Assembly: GCF_002288925.2 (NCBI RefSeq)
Contig: NW_022098023.1
Location: forward strand, 33,955,651-34,019,650
DNA: 64,000 bases
Direction of reading: 5' to 3'
Origin: Delphinapterus leucas
Lineage: Eukaryota > Chordata > Mammalia > Artiodactyla > Monodontidae
Shown: piece after piece, positions 36,481-49,062 of the stretch
Layout of the letters: each line of letters starts with the position of its first letter
How positions within the stretch are numbered: position 1 is the first letter of the stretch
The notes under the pieces: model-generated
What the model saw: only the letters and a program-made list of their open reading frames with translations
Database searches by the model: none
What the model was told of the DNA's origin: nothing
Position numbers and translations under genes: made by a program

Positions 36481-38635
36481 TTAAAAAAAGATCATTCAGA
36501 ATATTAACCTGAAGATTTCTTAAAAAATAAAATTGTGAACAATTTAAATTTACAAAAATGTAGAGAAAAGTTATAAAATTATATATCAAATAACATATGT
36601 ACCATATATTCATTATGCTCTATTTGTCATAATTATTTTCTATCACTTTTCTTAAAAGTAATATCATTTATGGATACAATTAGAAACTCAGCCCATCCTT
36701 CTCCCTTTCTTACTTGCTCAAAAAAAAAAAAGAAAACAGGGTGGGTAGTAGGCTTTCTTAACATGTCTGGATTCTACAGTGTTATTAAATATGTCCTAAT
36801 TACTTTAAAGTATATAAAGATACTATCTATGATTTTCCTTTCTCTTTTTGTAAAATATTTGTGGACTTTTAAATAGATACAGCATTGAATGTTATAGTTT
36901 ATTAATCTTCGACCTTAAATATTACAATTTAAACTACTGGATAATATTGTCAACTACATTAAAACAATGGACTGATTACTTAATAAAATCATAGTTAATA
37001 TGGCCCCAAGGCATATCATCCAGAATTCCTCTTTAGTGCTGTTTCCTGCCTTGTTTCTAAGGCTGATAAAGCAGAGAGGAAGGAGACAAGAGGAGATAAT
37101 GCATGAAGCAGCAGCACTGAGGGCAGCCAAGGCATCACTTAGCAATTGCCACTCACTCAGGGACAAATGTGCTACTTCTCTCACTGCACCCTCTGCCATA
37201 GGTGAAGTCCCATGAAATTAATACAATCTACAGATTTTTCCTTTTAATTTGTAAAATAAGAAAACTGGATAAAACCTATTGTGCTGCCACATGAGTTTCT
37301 GTAACACAAACTAGCTAACACACATTTGGTAAAAATGGGAATGTCACAGAAACATTGTATTGACTTGATTTTTCCCCACACCATTCCCCAGTTAATTAAT
37401 CCAAGGGATTTAATTTAGGGGCAGAGGGGTTGGAAGAGATACCACACAGCTTTAGGTAATTACTAGATTCCACCTGCTCCTTCCATAACTCTTATCCTGA
37501 CAGTGGATCCTACATTCATTCCTTCTACAGCCCTGCACACAGACTGCTGATGTTCAGGAGGTGATGCTGAGCCTCAGAGAGATTCTCCCCTGACACTGAC
37601 AATTCATTATGTGCCTGAATTTTCCCTATTATGGTAGGAAAAGAGATGTCAAATGCAAGGGACTTCTTAGTCTACAGTTGTTTAAATACGCCATCTTTCA
37701 TATCCTTCTTCTCCCCCTATTCCCAAACCACCCCTTCTAAGGGAGGTAACACTGAAGAAGTTACCTGCTTGTTGGAAGATTTTCCCTCTGGCCCTCTGTT
37801 CGTGGTATCTGATTTATAAATTTGCTCATTGAATACTTTCAAAATCAGTAAAACATGCCTACTAATTTTTATGTGAAAACAAAGACCCTCTTATCTGGTC
37901 CAAGTGGTCTTGTTAGTTTTAAAAGACTAAAACTGGAAGTGGGTCCTCATTTTTCCTTAGTGTAGACCTTCATGTGGCTTGCACTCAAGGGGCATTTCAT
38001 CTGGGTAGTGAACAAAACTGGCTACTTTCCAAGGGCTCCCTTGAACTGGATTCATGCTGGAAGAATCTTGAAGGATGGTCATTTTCTGAAGTAGTCATTT
38101 CACTTTTTTTTTTTTCTTTGAACCTGAGCGAGCTTTTCCATTTTTCACCAATAGAAGATTCAAGTCCTCTAGAACTTTGTTCCTTTGTTTCTCACCAGTT
38201 TTGTTTCAAATATTTTTCTGTTTAAAGCTGTTCTCTCTGCCTGTTGCAGGTCACAATCCACCAGCTGATCTTTGCTCATTGTTGGATAGTACAGGTAGGG
38301 AGTGATGAAGTACCTTTTCCCAATCATCCAGAAAGTCTCTCCCTGACCTTTGCCCTATAACACCATCCCCCCCACCTCACAGACCTCATTCACTATTTGA
38401 GGATTTCTCATGGTTTTGTGACAGATGGAAATGTGATAAAGCAACCCTACTGACTTCATTCCAGAAGCAGTACACACTTTATCTCTAAATAAGCATTATT
38501 GGATATCTGGGGACTCCAGCACCAATAATTTAAGATGATGTTTCATCTTGAAGACACTGAGTACAGTTTTTCTGGTGGCGTCTTTAAAATCTTAGCATCA
38601 TGGCCACTGCTATTCTTCTGCAGGGGGCTTGATAC
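36481..38635. other. Unassigned intergenic DNA
   Basis: No named repeat apart from poly-A/T runs (36719-36731, 38104-38115). Frames up to about 83 codons have no motif. Confidence 0.3.
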
Positions 38636-39092
38636 TGTTACTGAGCAAGGTTCTTGGACTCCTTTATCAATAGAAACTGATAAGTGTCCAGACAACAAAT
38701 TCAGGCAAGGCTTTATTGGGAGCAAAAACAAGTAACAGGTTTCCTTGCTTGCTCCCTAGAGGAGCTCCCTAGGGTGGGAGCTGGTCCCTTAAATCAGGTG
38801 AGGGTAGGGGCAGGATCAGGGGTCAGGGTGGAGGAGTAGCTTGGGTGGTCTGCCTACCCCCTTGGTGGTGCCATGTGCAGGGATCATGTGTAGTACCCTG
38901 CTTTTGCTCAGGACGCCTCAGAAGTGGCAGTTGGGGTTTTGGTCTTTCTGTATCTTTCTGTCCATAATTTGCCCCAGCTGTACATGCATGCAGTTATTTC
39001 TAGTCCCTTGTCGTTTCTTTGTATTCTGTTGCTCGAGGAGACATTTGTCCAGGTGCCAGCACTGTAGCAAAGGGTCCCAGCCTGTCTCAACA
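38636..39092 (-). mobile_element. Solo LTR (about 457 bp)
   Basis: On the minus strand it reads 'tgttgagacaggctgggacc' … 'ccttgctcagtaaca', with a polyadenylation signal in 'cccaataaagcc' (AATAAA at 38712-38717). Flanks atac (38632-38635) and ctac (39093-39096) may be a decayed 4-bp target duplication. The GC-richer body stands out from neighbours. Confidence 0.75.
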
Positions 39093-39722
39093 CTACCATA
39101 TACATATTAGTGGAGGAAAATATTAAGAACCTTTGATGGGGCACTATTTTAAGGCATGTTATATCATCGCATAATTATCTAATTGAATCAAAATCATAAA
39201 CAACATTATGATGTATTATTAGACCCGTAATAAAAATAAAGAGATAAAGCCATGAACTTTAAGTGATATTCCTGAGGTCACACAGCTAGAAAGTGCAGGA
39301 GTGAGTAATAGGATTCAATTTGTCCTACTCTACAATCATTCTCTCAAAAATCTTTCCATTATACCTGGCTACTTATTGTTTTTATATATACATGAAATAA
39401 TCAGGGAATGTTGTTAAATATATGTTTATTAGAAAAAAATTAATATCCAATAGGGCAGTTTAGATCAACATTTCACAAACTTGAATGATATTTTAAAGCA
39501 CAAGCAGTTCCATCAAACCCCATTGTTGTTTTAAACTCTTTTTAATTTCAAGTACTTCAGTATATACAAATATAAAAGGAAGGGTAAAAATCTTTTACTT
39601 ATAACCCCAAGAACCAAACAATTTTATACACTAAATGAAGCAAACCCCAAAACACATAAACTCTAAATTCATATTATATTATGGTTGATGGTGTTGTGCT
39701 GAAATTAAATCATTCCTTACAG
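39093..39722. other. Unassigned DNA with a MIR remnant
   Basis: A MIR fragment is visible at about 39230-39345 ('gaggtcacacagctagaaag'). The rest is AT-rich and unassigned. Confidence 0.4.
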
Positions 39723-39943
39723 CAGCGGTGCCCAACCTTTTTGGCACCAGGGACCGGTTTCATGGAGGAAAAGTTTTCCACAGACCGGGGTGGGGGTGGG
39801 GTATGGGAGGGGGTATGGTACAGGTGGTAATGCTAGTGATGGGGAACAATGGGGAGCAGCAGATGAAGCTTTGTTCGCTCGCTTGCCGCTCACCTCCAGC
39901 TGTGTGGCCCAGTTCCTAACAGGCTGGAGGTGGGGGACCCCTG
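39723..39943 (+). mobile_element. hAT nonautonomous DNA transposon with perfect 8-bp TSD
   Basis: Starts 'cagcggtgcccaaccttttt' and ends 'ggtgggggacccctg', imperfect terminal inverted repeats of the MER1/Charlie-group type. The 8-bp duplication ccttacag flanks it at 39715-39722 and 39944-39951, the length made by hAT transposases. At 221 bp it is an internally deleted copy with no transposase. The family name is from memory. Confidence 0.9.
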
Positions 39944-39951
39944 CCTTACAG

Positions 39952-40344
39952 AATGAATATGGTAATGACTGTTATAGTCAGACTCTTATATTTGACATAC
40001 CTGTACTGCTGTTTGCCAGGGAATGGCACAAATATCTCACTACTACCTCCTTTTCAAACTACTGTGAAATCTTTTCCAGAATGTTCTAAGGTTATGTGGC
40101 ATTTATTTGGCACAAAAGCATAGTTTACTAAAGCACTGTATATTAAATCTTCCTCTGTTCTTTTTCATCAAAGTGAGCCAACCCAAGTAAAAGGGTGTGG
40201 TATACAAGTTAATGCAAACCTGATTGCCAGGCTGGACATTAAAATTTGAAGGTGTTTGCTGAACCAGATAACCCAGAGTATACATATGATAATTTTTTAT
40301 AATGTTTTGGCTTTATATTATTTGCAATAATTTGGGGCTGATAT
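39952..40344. other. Unassigned intergenic DNA
   Basis: Nothing recognised. Confidence 0.35.
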
Positions 40345-40505
40345 ACACCCTTCATGAACCTTAGTTTACTTATCCATAAAATTAAGATAAAAATAATAGC
40401 TACCTTATAAACTTATATAAATATTAAAAGAGTTAAAATGTGTTCAATCCTTAGAAAATGTCTTTCACACTCAACTCTAAATAACTATTAACTTTTATTC
40501 TTAAC
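40345..40505 (-). repeat. MIR SINE remnant (antisense)
   Basis: 'accttagtttacttatccat', 'ataatagctaccttataaac' and 'caatccttagaaaatgtctt' follow the antisense MIR order (cctcagtttcctcatctgt … tacctacctcatag … gtgcctggcac). Confidence 0.7.
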
Positions 40506-40566
40506 AATTTTTATCCTAAAATGAACACAAGCTATTTTAGAAATTAGTATTAAAAGCTAACCAACA

Positions 40567-40774
40567 GGGCTTCCCTGGTGGCACAGTGGTTGAGAGCCCA
40601 CCTGCCAATGCAGGGGACGCGGGTTTGTGTCCCAGTCCGGGAGGATCCCACATGCTGCGGAGCGGCTGGGCCCGTGAGCCATGGCCACTGAGCCTGCACG
40701 TCCGGAGGCTGTGCTCCACAATGGGAGAAGCCACAACAGTGAGAGGCCCGCGTACCACCACCACAACAACAACA
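40567..40774 (+). mobile_element. Cetacean tRNA-derived SINE, perfect 15-nt TSD
   Basis: 'gggcttccctggtggcacag' head, mutated B box ('gggtttgtgtccc'), and a tail of CA/A repeats rather than pure poly-A. The duplication aaaagctaaccaaca at 40552-40566 and 40775-40789 is perfect. The right flank enters L1-E sequence. Confidence 0.97.
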
Positions 40775-40789
40775 AAAAGCTAACCAACA

Positions 40790-41531
40790 AAACTCTTAGA
40801 AGAAAAACATAGACAGAACATTCTTTGACATAAAACTGTAGGAAAATTTTTTTGGAGCTGCCTCCTAAAGCAAAGGAAAGAAAAGCAAAAATAAACAAAT
40901 GAGACCTAATTAAATATAAAAGATTTTGGAAAGGAAACCATCGACAAGATGAAAAGACAACCTATTGAATGGGAGAAAATATTTGCAAATGATATGACCA
41001 ATAAGGGGTTAATACTGAAATATATAAACAGCTCATACAACTCAATATTAAAAAAAAAAAACCTAGTTGAAAAATGGGTAGAAGTCCTGAATAGAAATTT
41101 TTCCAAAAAGATATACAGAGGGCCAACAGGCACATGAAAAGATGCTCAACATCTCTAAACATTAGAGAAACGCAAATCAAAACCACAATAAGATATCATC
41201 TCACAACTATCAGATAAGGGCACCATCAAAAAGAACACAAATAACAAATGTTGGTGAGGATATGGAGAAAAGGGAGCCTTAGTACACTGTTGGTAGGGAT
41301 GTAAACTGGTGTGGCCACTATGGAAAATAGTATGAAGTTTCCTCAAGAAACTAAAAATAAAACTACCATATGATCCAGCAATTCCACTCATGGGTATAAA
41401 TCCAAAGAAAACAAAAGCAATGATTTGAAAAGGTATAGTCACCTCAGTGTTCATAGCAGCATTATCTACAACAGCCAAGATATGGAAGCAACCTAAATGT
41501 CCATCAACAAGTGAATGGATAAAGAAGATGT

Positions 41532-41593
<62 letters not shown>

Positions 41594-41880
41594 ATGGATG
41601 ATTACTTGGCCATGAAAAGGAATAAAATTCTGCCATTTGCAACAACATGGATGGACCTAACTTGTATTATGTTTAGTGAAATATGACAGAGAAAGACAAA
41701 TACTGTCATCTATACATGTATTCTAAAAATTAAACAAATATATATAGGAATATAACAAAACAGAAACACACTCAGAGATACAGAGAACAAACTATGGTTA
41801 CCAGTGGGGAGAGGGAAGGAAGGAAGGGCAATATAGTGGTAGGGGATTAAGAGGTACAAACTACTATGTGTAAAATATAT
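40790..41880 (+). mobile_element. L1-E: old L1 ORF2/3' UTR, left part
   Basis: Starts within the 3' part of ORF2 ('actcttagaagaaaaacata', 'ctcctaaagcaaaggaaag') and proceeds to 'gtggtaggggattaagaggt'. Its continuation lies at 49191-49345, after L1-B. An (AT)n/(AC)n expansion sits at 41534-41593. Frames are short, the longest about 62-79 codons, so it is long dead. Confidence 0.93.
41534..41593 (+). repeat. (AT)n-(AC)n microsatellite within L1-E
   Basis: About 43 nt of alternating TA followed by 17 nt of AC, expanded from the short 'gtggtatatatataca' normally found here in this L1 family. Confidence 0.95.
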
Positions 41881-42466
41881 AAAATACAGGAGCTTCAAGA
41901 TGGCAGAACAGTAAGACGTGGAGATCACCTTCCTCCCGACAAATACATCAGAAATATATCTACATGTGGAACAACTCCTACAGAGCACCTACTGAACGCT
42001 GGCAGAAGACCTCAGACCTCCCAAAATGCAAGAAACACCCCACATACCTGGGTAGGGCAAAAGAAAAAAGAAAAAACAGAGACAAAAGAATAGGGATGGG
42101 ACCTGCACCAGTGGGAGGGAGCTGTGAAGGAGGAAAGGTTTCCACACACTAGGAAGACCTTTCACAGGCGAGACTGCGGGTGACGGAGGAGGGAAGCTTC
42201 AGAGCCACGGAGGAGAGCTCAGCAACAGCGGTGCAGAGTGCAAAGTGGAGAGATTCCCGCATGGAGGATCGGTGCCAACCAGCATACACCAGCCTGAGAG
42301 GCTTGTCTGCTCACCCACCGAGACGTGGGGAGACTGAGAACTGAGGCTCAGGTTTCGAAGGTCAGATCCCAGGGAGGGGATGGGGTTGGCTGCGTGAACA
42401 CAGCCTGAACGGGAGAAGTGTGCCACGGCTACCCGGGAGGGAGTCGGGGAAAAAGTCTGGAGCTGC

Positions 42467-42499
42467 CGAAGAGGCAAGAGACTTTTTCTTGCCTCTTCG
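42467..42499 (+). other. Perfect 13-bp hairpin in the L1-B 5' UTR
   Basis: Arm cgaagaggcaaga, 7-nt loop gactttt, arm tcttgcctcttcg; every position pairs. The corresponding site in L1-A keeps the pairing through two G-U wobbles. Confidence 0.85.
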
Positions 42500-43227
42500 T
42501 TTCCTGGTGCGCGAGGAGAGGGGATTAAGAGCTCTGCTTAAAGGAGCTCCAGAGACGGGCGCAAGCCGCGGCTAACAGCGTGGACCGCAGAGACGGGCAT
42601 GAGATGCTAAGGCTGCTGCTGCCGCCACCAAGAAGCCTGTGTGCAAACACAGGTCACTCTCCAAATCTCCCATCCTGGAAGCCTGTGCAGCCCGCCACTG
42701 CCAGGGTCCCGTGATCCAGGGACAACATCCCCGGGAGAACGCATGGCGCGCCTCAGGCTGGTGCAACGTCATGCTGGCCTCTGCCGCCACAGGCTCACCC
42801 CGCATCCATTCCCCTCCCTCCTCCTGGGCTGAGTGAGCCAGAGCCCCCGAATCAACTGCTCCTTTAACCCCGTCCTGTCTGAGTGAAGAACAGATGCCCT
42901 CAGGCTACCTACATGCAGAGGCGGGGCCAAATTCAAAGCTGAGCCCCAGGAGCTGTGCGAACAACGAAGAGAAAGGGAAATCTCTCCTAGCAGCCTCAGA
43001 AGCAGTGGATTAAATCTCCACAATCAACTTGAGGTACCCTGCACCTGTGGAATACCTGAACAGACAACAAACTATCCCAAATTGAGGAGGTGGACTTTGG
43101 GAGCAATGATATATATATATTTGTATGCTTCCATGTGTGATTTTGTCTGTATAGATTTGTTTTTAACATTTGTCCTAGGGTTCTGTCTGTCCCTTTTTTT
43201 TTTTACTTAAATTTTTTTTTTCTTTTC

Positions 43228-43432
43228 TTTTTTTTTTTTTTTTGTGGTATGTTGGCCCCTCACTGTTGTGGCCTCTCCCCCGGAACACAGGCTCCGGACG
43301 CGCAGACTCAGTGGCCATGGCTCACGGGCCTAGCGGCTCCATGGCATGCGGGATCTTCCCGGACCGGGGCAGGAACCCATGTCCCCTGCATCGGCAGGTG
43401 GACTCTCAACCACTGCGCCACCAGGGAAGCCC
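43228..43432 (-). mobile_element. Cetacean tRNA-derived SINE inside the L1-B 5' UTR
   Basis: Antisense: poly-T at 43228-43243, body 43244-43432, sense head 'gggcttccctggtggcgcag'. The duplication ttttcttttctt at 43218-43229 and 43439-43450 flanks it (12 nt, in a T-rich context). It interrupts the L1-B 5' UTR, which reads through when it is removed. Confidence 0.93.
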
Positions 43433-44077
43433 AAAAAATTTTCTTTTCTTAATAATTATTTTTTATTTTACTAACTTTATTTTATTTTATGTTACGTTAT
43501 TTTATTTGATTTTATCTTCTTTCTTTCTTTTTTCCTTTCTTTCTTTCTTTCTTTCTTTCATTCTCCCTTTTATTGTGAGCTGCATGGATAACAGGCTCTT
43601 GGTGCTCCAGCCAGACGTCAGGGCTCTGCCTCTGAGGTGGGAAAGCCAACTTCAGGACACTGGTCCACAAGAGACCTCCCAGGCCCATGGAACATCAAAC
43701 AGGGAAAATCTCCCAGAGATCTCCATCTCAACACCAAGACCCAGCTCCACTCAATAACCAGCAAGCTACAGTGGTGGACACCATATGCCAAACAACTAGC
43801 AAGACAGGAACACAACCCCATCCATTAGCACACAGGCTGCCTAAAATCATAATAAGGCCACAGACACCCCAAAACACACCACCAGACGTGGACCTGTCCA
43901 CCAGAAAGACAAGATCCAGTATCACCCACCAGAACACAAACATTAGTCCCCTCCACTAGGAAGCCTACACAACCCACTGAACCAACCTTAGCCACTGAGG
44001 ACAGACACCAAAAATAATGGGAACTATGAACCTGCAGCCTGCAAAAAGGAGACCCCAAACACAGTAAGTTAAGCAAA

Positions 44078-44958
44078 ATGAGAAGACAGAGAAACACACA
44101 GGAGATGAAGGAGCAAGGCAAAACCCCACCAGACCTAACAAATGAAGAGGAAATATGCAGTCTACCTGAAAAAGAATTCAGAATAATGATAGTAAAGATG
44201 ACCCAACATCTTGGAAATAGAATGGAGAAAATACAAGAAACGTTTAACAGGTACCCAGAAGAACTAAAGAGCAAACAAACAATGATGAACAACACAATAA
44301 ATGGAATTAAAAATTCTCTAGAAGGGATCAATAGCAGAATAACTGAGACAGAAGAATGGATAAGTGACCTGAAAGATAAAATAGTGGAAATAACTACTGC
44401 AGAGCAGAATAAAGAATGAAAAGAATTGAGGGCAGTCTCAGAGACCTCTGAGACAACATTAAACACACCAATATTCGAATTAAACGGGTCCCAGAAGAAG
44501 AAGAGAAGAAGAAAGGGGCTGAGAAAATATTTGAAGAGATTATAGTTGAAAACTTCCCTAACATGGGAAAGGAAATAGTTAATCAACTTCAGTAAGCACA
44601 GAGAGGCCCATACAGGATAAATCCAAGGAGAAACACGCCAAGACACATATTAATTAAACTATCAAAAGTTACATACAAACAAAAAATATTAAAAGAAGCA
44701 AGGGAGAAACAACAAATAACACACCAGGAAATCCCCTTAAGGTTAACATCTGATCTTTCCGCAGAAACTCTGCAAGCAGAAGGGAGGGGCAGGACATAGT
44801 TAAAGTAATGAAGGAGAAAACAACCAAGATTACTCTACCAAGCTAGGATCTCATTCAGATTTGACGGAGAAATTAAAATCTTTACAGACAAGCAAAAGCT
44901 AAGAGAATTCAGTAGCACCAAACCAGCTTTACAACAAATGCTAAAGAAACTTCCCTAG
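44078..44958 (+). pseudogene. ORF1: L1-B ORF1, broken
   Basis: Starts MRRQRN… at 44078, as in L1-A. The first 113 codons hold the Glu/Lys-rich coiled coil and end at TGA 44417-44419 (…TAEQNKE). The continuation to 44958 is in other frames and still shows the C-terminal part ('ttccgcagaaactctgcaag'). Length is about 293 codons, normal for L1 ORF1. Confidence 0.9.
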
Positions 44959-45016
44959 GCAGGAAACACAAGTGAAGGAAAAGACCTTCAATAACAAACA
45001 CAAAACAATTAAGAAA

Positions 45017-48000
45017 ATGGTAATAGGAACATACATATCAATAATTACCTTAAATGTAAATGGATTGAATGCTTCAACCAAAAGACATAGACTGGCTGAA
45101 TGGATACAAAAACAAGACCCATATATATGCTGTCTACAAGAGACCCACTTCAGACCTAGGGCCACATACAGACTGAAAGGGAAGGTTGGAAAAAGATATT
45201 CCATGCAAATGGAAATCAAAAGAATGCTGGTGTAGCAAGTCTCATATCAGACAAAATAGACTTTAAAACAAAGACTATTATAAGAGACAAAGAAGGACAT
45301 TACATAATCATCGAGGGAGCAATCCAAGAAGATATAACAATTGTAAATATGTATGCACACAACACAGGAGCACCTCAATACATAAGGCAAATGCTAACAG
45401 CCATAAGAGGGGAAATCGACAGCAACACAATCATATTAGGAAAATATAACACCCCACTTTCACCAATGGAGAGATCATCCAAAATGAAAATATATATGGA
45501 AACACAAGCTTAAATAATACATTAAACAAGATGGACTTAATGATATTTATAGGATATTCCATCCAAAAACAACATAATACACATTCTTCTCAGGTGCTCA
45601 TGGAACATTCTCCAGGATAGATCATATCGTGGATCACAAATCAAGCCTGAGTAAATTTAAGAGAATTGAAATTGTATCAAGTATCTTTTCTGACCACAAC
45701 GTGATGAGACTAGATACCAATTACAGGAAAAAATCTGTAAAAAATACAAACACATGCAGGCTAAACAATACACTACTTACTAACAAAGAGATCACTGAGG
45801 AAATCAAAGAAGAAATCAAAAAATACCTAGAAACAAATGACAATGAACACACGACCACCCATAATGTATGGGATGCAGCAAAAGCAGTTCTAAGAGGTAA
45901 GTTTATAGCAATACAATCTTATGTTAACAAACAGGAAACATCTTGAATAAACAACCTAACCTTACACCTAAAGCAATTCGAGAAAGAAGAACAAAAAGCC
46001 CCCCAAAGTTAGCAGAAGGAAAGAAATCATAAAGATCAGATCAGAAATAAATCAAAAAGAAACAAAGGAAACAATAGCAAAGATCAATAAAACTAAAAGC
46101 TGGTTCTTTGAGAAAATAAACAAAATTGATAAACCGTTAGTTAGACTCATCAAGGAAAAAAGGGAGAAGACCCAAATCAATAGAATTAGAAATGAAACAG
46201 GAGAAATAACAACTGGCACTGCTGAAATACAAAGGATCATGAGAGATTACTACAAGCAACTCTATGCCAATAAAATGGACAACCTGGAAGAAATGGACAA
46301 ATTCTTAGAAATGCACACCCTTCCAAGTCTGAACCAGGAAGAAATAGAAAATATGAACAGACCATCACAAACACTGAAATTGAAACTGTGATTAAAAACT
46401 TTCCAACAAACAAAAGCCCAGGACCAAGTGGCTTCACAAGCAAATTCTATCAAATATTTAGAGAAGAATTAACACTTTTCCTTCTCAAACTCTTCCAAAA
46501 TATAGCAGAGGGAGGAACACTCCCAAACTCATTCTACAAGGCTACCATCACCCTGATACCAAAACCAGACAAAGATGTCACAAAAAAGAAAACTACAGGC
46601 CAATATCACTGATGAACATAGATGCAAAAATCCTCAACCAAATACTACCAAACAGAATCCAGCAGCACATTAAAAGGATCATACACCATGATCAAGTGGT
46701 GTTTCTTCCAGGAATGCAAGGATTCTTCAATATACGCAAATCTATCAATGTGATAAACCATATTAACAAACTGAAGGAGAAAAACCATATGATCATCTCA
46801 ATAGATGCAGAGAAAGCTTTTGACAAAATTCAACACCCATTTATGATAAAAACCCTCCAGAAAGTACGCATAGAGGGAACTTTCCTCAAGGTAATAAAGG
46901 TCATATATGACAACCCCACAGCCAACATCATCCTCAATGGTGAAAAACTGAAACCATTTCCACTAAGATCAGGAAAAAGACAAGGTTGCCCACTCTCACA
47001 CTATTATTCCACATAGTTTTGGAAGTTTTAGCCACAGCAATCAGAGAAGAAAAAGAAATAAGAGGAATCCAAATTGGAAAAGAAGTAAAGCTGTCACTGT
47101 TTGCAGTTGACATGATACTATACACTGAGAATCCTAAAGATGCTACCAGAATACTACTAGAGCTAATCAATGAATTTGGTGAAGTAGCAGGATACAAAAT
47201 TAATGCACAGAAATCTCTGGCGTTCCTATACACTAATGATGAAACATCGGAAAGTGAAATTAAGAAAACACTCCCATTTACGATTGCCACAAAAAGAATT
47301 AAATATCTAGGAATAAACCTACCTAAGGAGACAAAAGACCTGTATGCAGAAAATAGAAGGCACTGATGAAAGAAATTAAAGATGATACAAATAGATGGAG
47401 AGATATACAATATTCTTGGATTGGAAGAATCAACATTGTGAAAATGACTATACTACCCAAAGCAATCTACAGATTCAGTGCAATCTCTATCAAGCTACCA
47501 AGGGCAGTTTTCACAGAATTAGAACAAAAAAGTTCACAATTTGTATGGAAAAAACAAAAGACCCCAAATAGCCAAAGCAATCTTGAGAAAGAAAAAAGGA
47601 GCTGGAGGAATCAGGCTCTCAGACTTCAGACTATAATACCAAGCTACAGTAATCAAGAAAGTATGGTACTGGCATGAAAACAGAAACATAGATCAATGGA
47701 CCAGGAGAAAAGAAAGCCCAGAGAAAAACCCACACACATATGGTCATCTTAGTTTTGATAAAGGAGGCAAGAATATACAATGGAGAAAAGACATCCTCTT
47801 CAATAAGTGGTGCTGGGAAAACCAGACAGCTACATGTAAAAGAATGAAATTAGAACACTCCCTAACACCATACACAAGAATAAACTCAAAAAGGATTAAA
47901 GACCTAAATGTAAAGCCAGACACTGTCAAACTCTTAGAGGAAATCATAGGAAGAACACTCTATGACATAAATCACAGCCAGATCCTTTTTGACCCACCTC

Positions 48001-48854
48001 CTAGAGAAATGGAAAGAAAATCAAAAATAATCAAATGGGACCTAATGAAACTTAAAAGCTTTTGCACAGCAAAGGAAACCGTAAACAAGACGAAAAGACA
48101 GCCTGCAGAATTGGAGAAAGTATTTGCAAATGAAGCAACTGACAAAGGATGAATCTCCAAAATTTACAGGCAGCTCAATATCAAAAAATCAAACAACCGA
48201 ATCCTAAAATGGGCAGAAGAACTCAATAGACATTTCTAAAGAAGATATACAGATTGCCAGCAAACACATGAAAGAATGCTCAATATCATTAATCATTAGA
48301 GAAATTAAAACTACAATGAGATATCATCTCACACCACTCTGAATGGCCATCATCAAAAAAGCTAGAAACAATCAATGCTGCAGAGGGTGTGGAGAAAAGG
48401 GAACCCTCTTGCACTGTTGGTGGGAATGTAAATTGATACAGCCACTATGGAGAACAGTATGGCAGTTCCTTAAAAAACTAAAAATAGAACTACCATATGA
48501 CCCAGCAATCCCACTACTGGGCATATATACCCTGAGAAAACCATAATTCAAAAAGAGTCATGTACCACAATGTTCATTGCAGCTGTATTTACAATAGCCA
48601 GGACATTGAAGCTACATAAGTGTCCATCAACAGATGAATGTATAAAGAAGATGTGGCACATAAATACAATGGAATATTACTCAGCCATAAAAAGAAACGA
48701 AATTGAGTTATTTGTAGTGAGGTGGATGGACCTAGAGTCTGTCATACAGAGTGAAGTAAGTCAGAAAGAGAAAAAAAAAATACCATATGTTAACACACAT
48801 ATATGGAATAATAAAAAAAAAGTTCTGAAGAATCTAGGGTCAAGAAGGGAATAA
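45017..48854 (+). pseudogene. ORF2: L1-B ORF2, broken, catalytic motif altered
   Basis: Begins MVIGTYISIITLNVNGLN at 45017 with the endonuclease Asn and LQETHF Glu present, then breaks near 45180-45233 (frame change, …MLV then stop). Thumb and reverse transcriptase pieces are readable at 45629-45946, 46388-46612, 46612-47016 (…PGMQGF…, …[10 protein letters not shown]…) and 46986-47366. There the catalytic FADD reads FAVD ([10 protein letters not shown]), loss of one of the paired Asp residues. C-terminal pieces are at 47366-47677, 47844-48152, 48343-48546 and 48570-48854. Multiple stops and frame changes. Confidence 0.95.
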
Positions 48855-49029
48855 AGACACGGACCTACTAGAGAATGGACTTGAGGATACCAGGAGGGGG
48901 AAGGGTAAGCTGGGACAGAGTGAGAGAGTTTCATGGACATATATACACTACCAAACATAAAGTAGATAGCTAGTGGGAAGCAGCTGCATAGCACAGGGAG
49001 ATCAGCTCAGTGCTTCGTGACCACCTAGA

Positions 49030-49062
49030 GGGGTGGGATAGGGGGTGTGGGAGGGAGGGAGA
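49030..49062 (+). other. G-rich tract in the L1-B 3' UTR (G-quadruplex motif)
   Basis: 'ggggtgggatagggggtgtg' followed by 'ggagggaggg' has at least four G3+ runs with loops of 1-3 nt. Equivalent tracts lie in L1-A (antisense, about 24266-24294) and L1-C (about 62000-62030). A G-rich purine tract is a known feature of mammalian L1 3' UTRs. Confidence 0.75.

Larger units (their letters stand above)
41891..44077 (+). promoter_or_regulatory. L1-B 5' UTR with internal promoter region
   Basis: CpG-rich at 42100-42960, like L1-A. Carries the perfect hairpin at 42467-42499 and an antisense SINE at 43228-43432 that lengthens it. A TTTC-rich run lies at 43516-43560. Confidence 0.8.

Noticed and set aside
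41155..41592. Tyr/Ile repeat protein
   Set aside because: Translation of the (AT)n/(AC)n run inside L1-E.
43825..44646. 273-codon minus frame with many hydrophobic residues
   Set aside because: Antisense of L1-B ORF1 and the end of its 5' UTR; the sense strand is the real L1 frame.
46934..47410. 158-codon minus frame
   Set aside because: Antisense of L1-B ORF2 reverse transcriptase; same for 26118-26516 (+) against L1-A.
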